The notes under the pieces: generated by a model
What the model was told of the DNA's origin: nothing
Database searches by the model: none
What the model saw: only the letters and a program-made list of their open reading frames with translations
Shown: in pieces, positions 62,725-64,000 of the stretch
Layout of the letters: every line of letters starts with the position of its first letter
Numbering within the stretch: position 1 is the stretch's first letter
Origin: Brevibacillus massiliensis
GTDB taxonomy: Bacteria; Bacillota; Bacilli; Brevibacillales; Brevibacillaceae
Direction: 5' to 3'
Assembly (NCBI RefSeq): GCF_000311785.1
Contig: NZ_HE978544.1
Coordinates: forward strand, 160,183 to 224,182
DNA: 64,000 nucleotides
Translations under genes and position numbers: made by a program

Positions 62725-62919
62725 ATGACAGGTATGCTGCTTCCCATCTTAACCCTGCTTTTAGTAGCGTTTGCGAGTTTATGTATTTTCATTGCGCTCG
62801 ATCATCAGCGCCGCGTTCGCGAGTGGTCTGCCAGAGGCAGCCATCCCCAAGTTGAGGATGTTGTCTCTTATGGTCAGCCGGAAGCGGCTGGACCGTTTTT
62901 GGCCAGGTCAAAGCCATAG
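62725..62919 (+). CDS. Small membrane protein under Fur control
   Basis: A 64-residue protein. GAGAGGAG precedes the ATG. One membrane helix (LLPILTLLLVAFASLCIFIA) is followed by a basic, soluble tail (HQRRVREWSARGSH). No family is recognised. The perfect Fur box upstream and the metal P-type ATPase downstream suggest a role in iron handling (inference). Confidence 0.6.
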   Translation: MTGMLLPILTLLLVAFASLCIFIALDHQRRVREWSARGSHPQVEDVVSYGQPEAAGPFLARSKP

Positions 62920-63025
62920 CCGGCAATCAACCCGGGATCCATTGCTTTTTCTCCAATTCGTTGGGGGAAAAGCTTTTTTTTCGTATGGGCGATGATTCGG
63001 ATAATCTTTTGTCTTAAAAAAAGTA

Positions 63026-63118
63026 TTTACATTGATACCACTATTACTTTATAATAATTATTGTAAAGTTTCCTGATCCCAATAAAGCTGAATAAAGTAA
63101 AAACGAAAATCATTCTCG
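63026..63118 (+). promoter_or_regulatory. Promoter with PerR-like and Fur-like boxes upstream of the P-type ATPase
   Basis: TTTACA (63026-63031) and TATAAT (63050-63055) are 18 nt apart. TTATAATAATTATTG at 63049-63063 matches the PerR box at 13 of 15 positions and overlaps the -10. A weaker Fur-like dyad CGAAAAT-C-ATTCTCG is at 63104-63118. B. subtilis pfeT is under PerR and Fur, so the pattern fits. Confidence 0.65.
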
Positions 63119-63121
63119 ATT

Positions 63122-63154
63122 GTTCATGCTGTTCCGTCATGGAACAGCATGAAC
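63122..63154 (+). other. Perfect 14-bp hairpin in the leader of the P-type ATPase
   Basis: GTTCATGCTGTTCC-5-GGAACAGCATGAAC lies between the promoter and the ribosome site, followed by CATTTTAG. The T-run is short, so it may be a weak attenuator or an mRNA-protecting stem. Confidence 0.6.
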
Positions 63155-63207
63155 CATTTTAGAGGCAGTAGTAATGGGATTCATTCTCATATAGGAGGGG
63201 TGTTCAT

Positions 63208-64000
63208 ATGACAATGCTTCCAGCGACAAACAGCAGTGTAACAAAGTCGGCACAACTGAAGAAGGCTGCGCCAACAGGCAAAAGCGGCAGGATTAACGAG
63301 TGGATGGAACGGTATGGAGAGGCGGCAGCGGCACTTGCCAGCGGTTTGCTGATCGGTGTGGCCTGGAGCCTGGAGGCCGCAGCCCCAACCGCGTCGATTG
63401 TCCTATATGTGCTCTCGTTTATCATCGGAGGTTTCGTCAAGGCCAAGGAAGGAATCCACACACTTTTTGTAGAGAAAGACCTCGATGTCAATCTGCTGAT
63501 GATCTTTGCCGCAATCGGCGCAGCCAGTATCGGCTACTGGACGGAAGGAGCCGTACTGATCTTTATCTTCTCCTTGAGCGGAGCCCTGGAAAGCTATACA
63601 ATGGGCCGCAGCCATCGGGATATCTCCACATTGATGGACTTAAAACCGGAGACAGCTTTGCTGGTGAAAAACGGTGCGGAAATCGTCGTACCGATCGAAG
63701 AGCTGCGTGTCGGCGATATCGTGCTGGTCAAACCGGGTGAGCGTATCCCAGCCGACGGCACTGTTACAAGAGGAAATTCTTCGGTCAATCAAGCCTCTAT
63801 CACCGGAGAGTCGCTTCCGGTAGATAAAGCCGCTGGCGACGAGGTGTTCGCCGGAACGTTAAACGGGCAGGGGGCTTTATTTATCGAAGTGTCGCAGCCG
63901 AGCGAATCAACCCTGTTCGCCAAAATTATCCGGCTGGTTCAGGAAGCGCAGAGCGAAAAGCCGGCTTCGCAATTGTTTATCGAGCGTTTTGAGCGTATCT
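63208..64000 (+). CDS. Heavy-metal P1B-type ATPase, PfeT/ZosA-like (3' end beyond window)
   Basis: The first 264 residues of a metal-exporting P-type ATPase. There is no N-terminal HMA metal-binding domain. Membrane helices start near residue 41 (AAAALASGLLIGVAW), and the actuator domain has the phosphatase motif SITGESLPVDKAAGDEVFAG near 195. AGGAGGGG precedes ATG 63208. The phosphorylation DKTGT and CPx motifs lie beyond the window. The absence of an HMA domain plus PerR/Fur-like sites upstream suggest an Fe(II) or zinc exporter of the PfeT/ZosA type. Confidence 0.85.
   Translation, partial: MTMLPATNSSVTKSAQLKKAAPTGKSGRINEWMERYGEAAAALASGLLIGVAWSLEAAAPTASIVLYVLSFIIGGFVKAKEGIHTLFVEKDLDVNLLMIFAAIGAASIGYWTEGAVLIFIFSLSGALESYTMGRSHRDISTLMDLKPETALLVKNGAEIVVPIEELRVGDIVLVKPGERIPADGTVTRGNSSVNQASITGESLPVDKAAGDEVFAGTLNGQGALFIEVSQPSESTLFAKIIRLVQEAQSEKPASQLFIERFERI

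Overview
The window looks like a chromosomal segment from a Gram-positive, spore-former-type bacterium of the order Bacillales, with Brevibacillus/Aneurinibacillus-like gene content. Supporting this are strong AGGAGG ribosome sites with frequent TTG/GTG starts, a RibR-like flavokinase, BdbC/BdbD, a Des-type desaturase, BlaI/M56 genes, ydaO-class c-di-AMP and cobalamin riboswitches, and Fur and PerR boxes. No rRNA, tRNA or CRISPR array was seen. The assignment rests on content only.

Layout. (1) 1-9.7 kb: a cut-off ABC ATPase gene behind a sigma-54 promoter, its likely activator (PrpR_N type), remnants of a response regulator and a methyltransferase-like gene, then a cyclohexanecarboxyl-CoA-type operon (badH-like, badI-like, acyl-CoA dehydrogenase). 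That operon is headed by an unusual chimera of an acyl-CoA ligase N-terminus and a sigma-54 activator. (2) 9.7-12.2 kb: BlaI repressor, M56 protease and the disulfide pair BdbD/BdbC. (3) 12.2-19.5 kb: agmatine/putrescine degradation (speB, patA, aminobutanal dehydrogenase) with a third sigma-54 activator. (4) 19.5-23.4 kb: an XRE regulator, fabF and several broken genes. (5) 23.4-34.1 kb: one long GntR-headed operon with a luciferase-like monooxygenase, AA_synth protein, alpha/beta hydrolase, aldehyde dehydrogenase, PotABCD-like importer, FMN reductase, RibR-like flavokinase and YciI protein. (6) 34.1-37.7 kb: an SsuABC-like importer with a glyoxalase-like protein. (7) 38.2-50.3 kb: an aromatic-acid catabolic cluster with a Rieske dioxygenase, DUF1932 dehydrogenase, extradiol dioxygenase, DUF6282 protein, GalB, GalC, FdhA and a TRAP transporter, plus two GntR paralogues. 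(8) 50.5-54 kb: a PadR membrane-stress-like operon ending in a fatty acid desaturase. (9) 54-56.7 kb: decayed genes and an Rrf2 regulon. (10) 56.7-61.3 kb: bluB behind a B12 riboswitch, and ectABCD behind a c-di-AMP riboswitch. (11) 61.6-64 kb: a stalk-domain protein and an iron-type P-ATPase with Fur/PerR sites.

How the parts work together. Four sigma-54 promoters with exact GG-N10-GC geometry accompany three sigma-54 activators in the first 19 kb, so the left third is organised around SigL control of amine and alicyclic-acid use. The two large catabolic clusters are each controlled by FCD-type GntR repressors and each carries its own importer. The ectoine genes are tied to cyclic di-AMP, the osmotic second messenger.

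Quality caveat. Several genes are broken by single-base changes in homopolymers (methyltransferase-like gene, acyl-CoA dehydrogenase, potD, a secreted protein, ectB). This could be sequencing error. Others carry in-frame stop codons or internal deletions that are harder to explain that way (ectD, SRPBCC protein, NAD(P)-binding protein, permease, C39 remnant, TnpB remnant), suggesting real decay as well.
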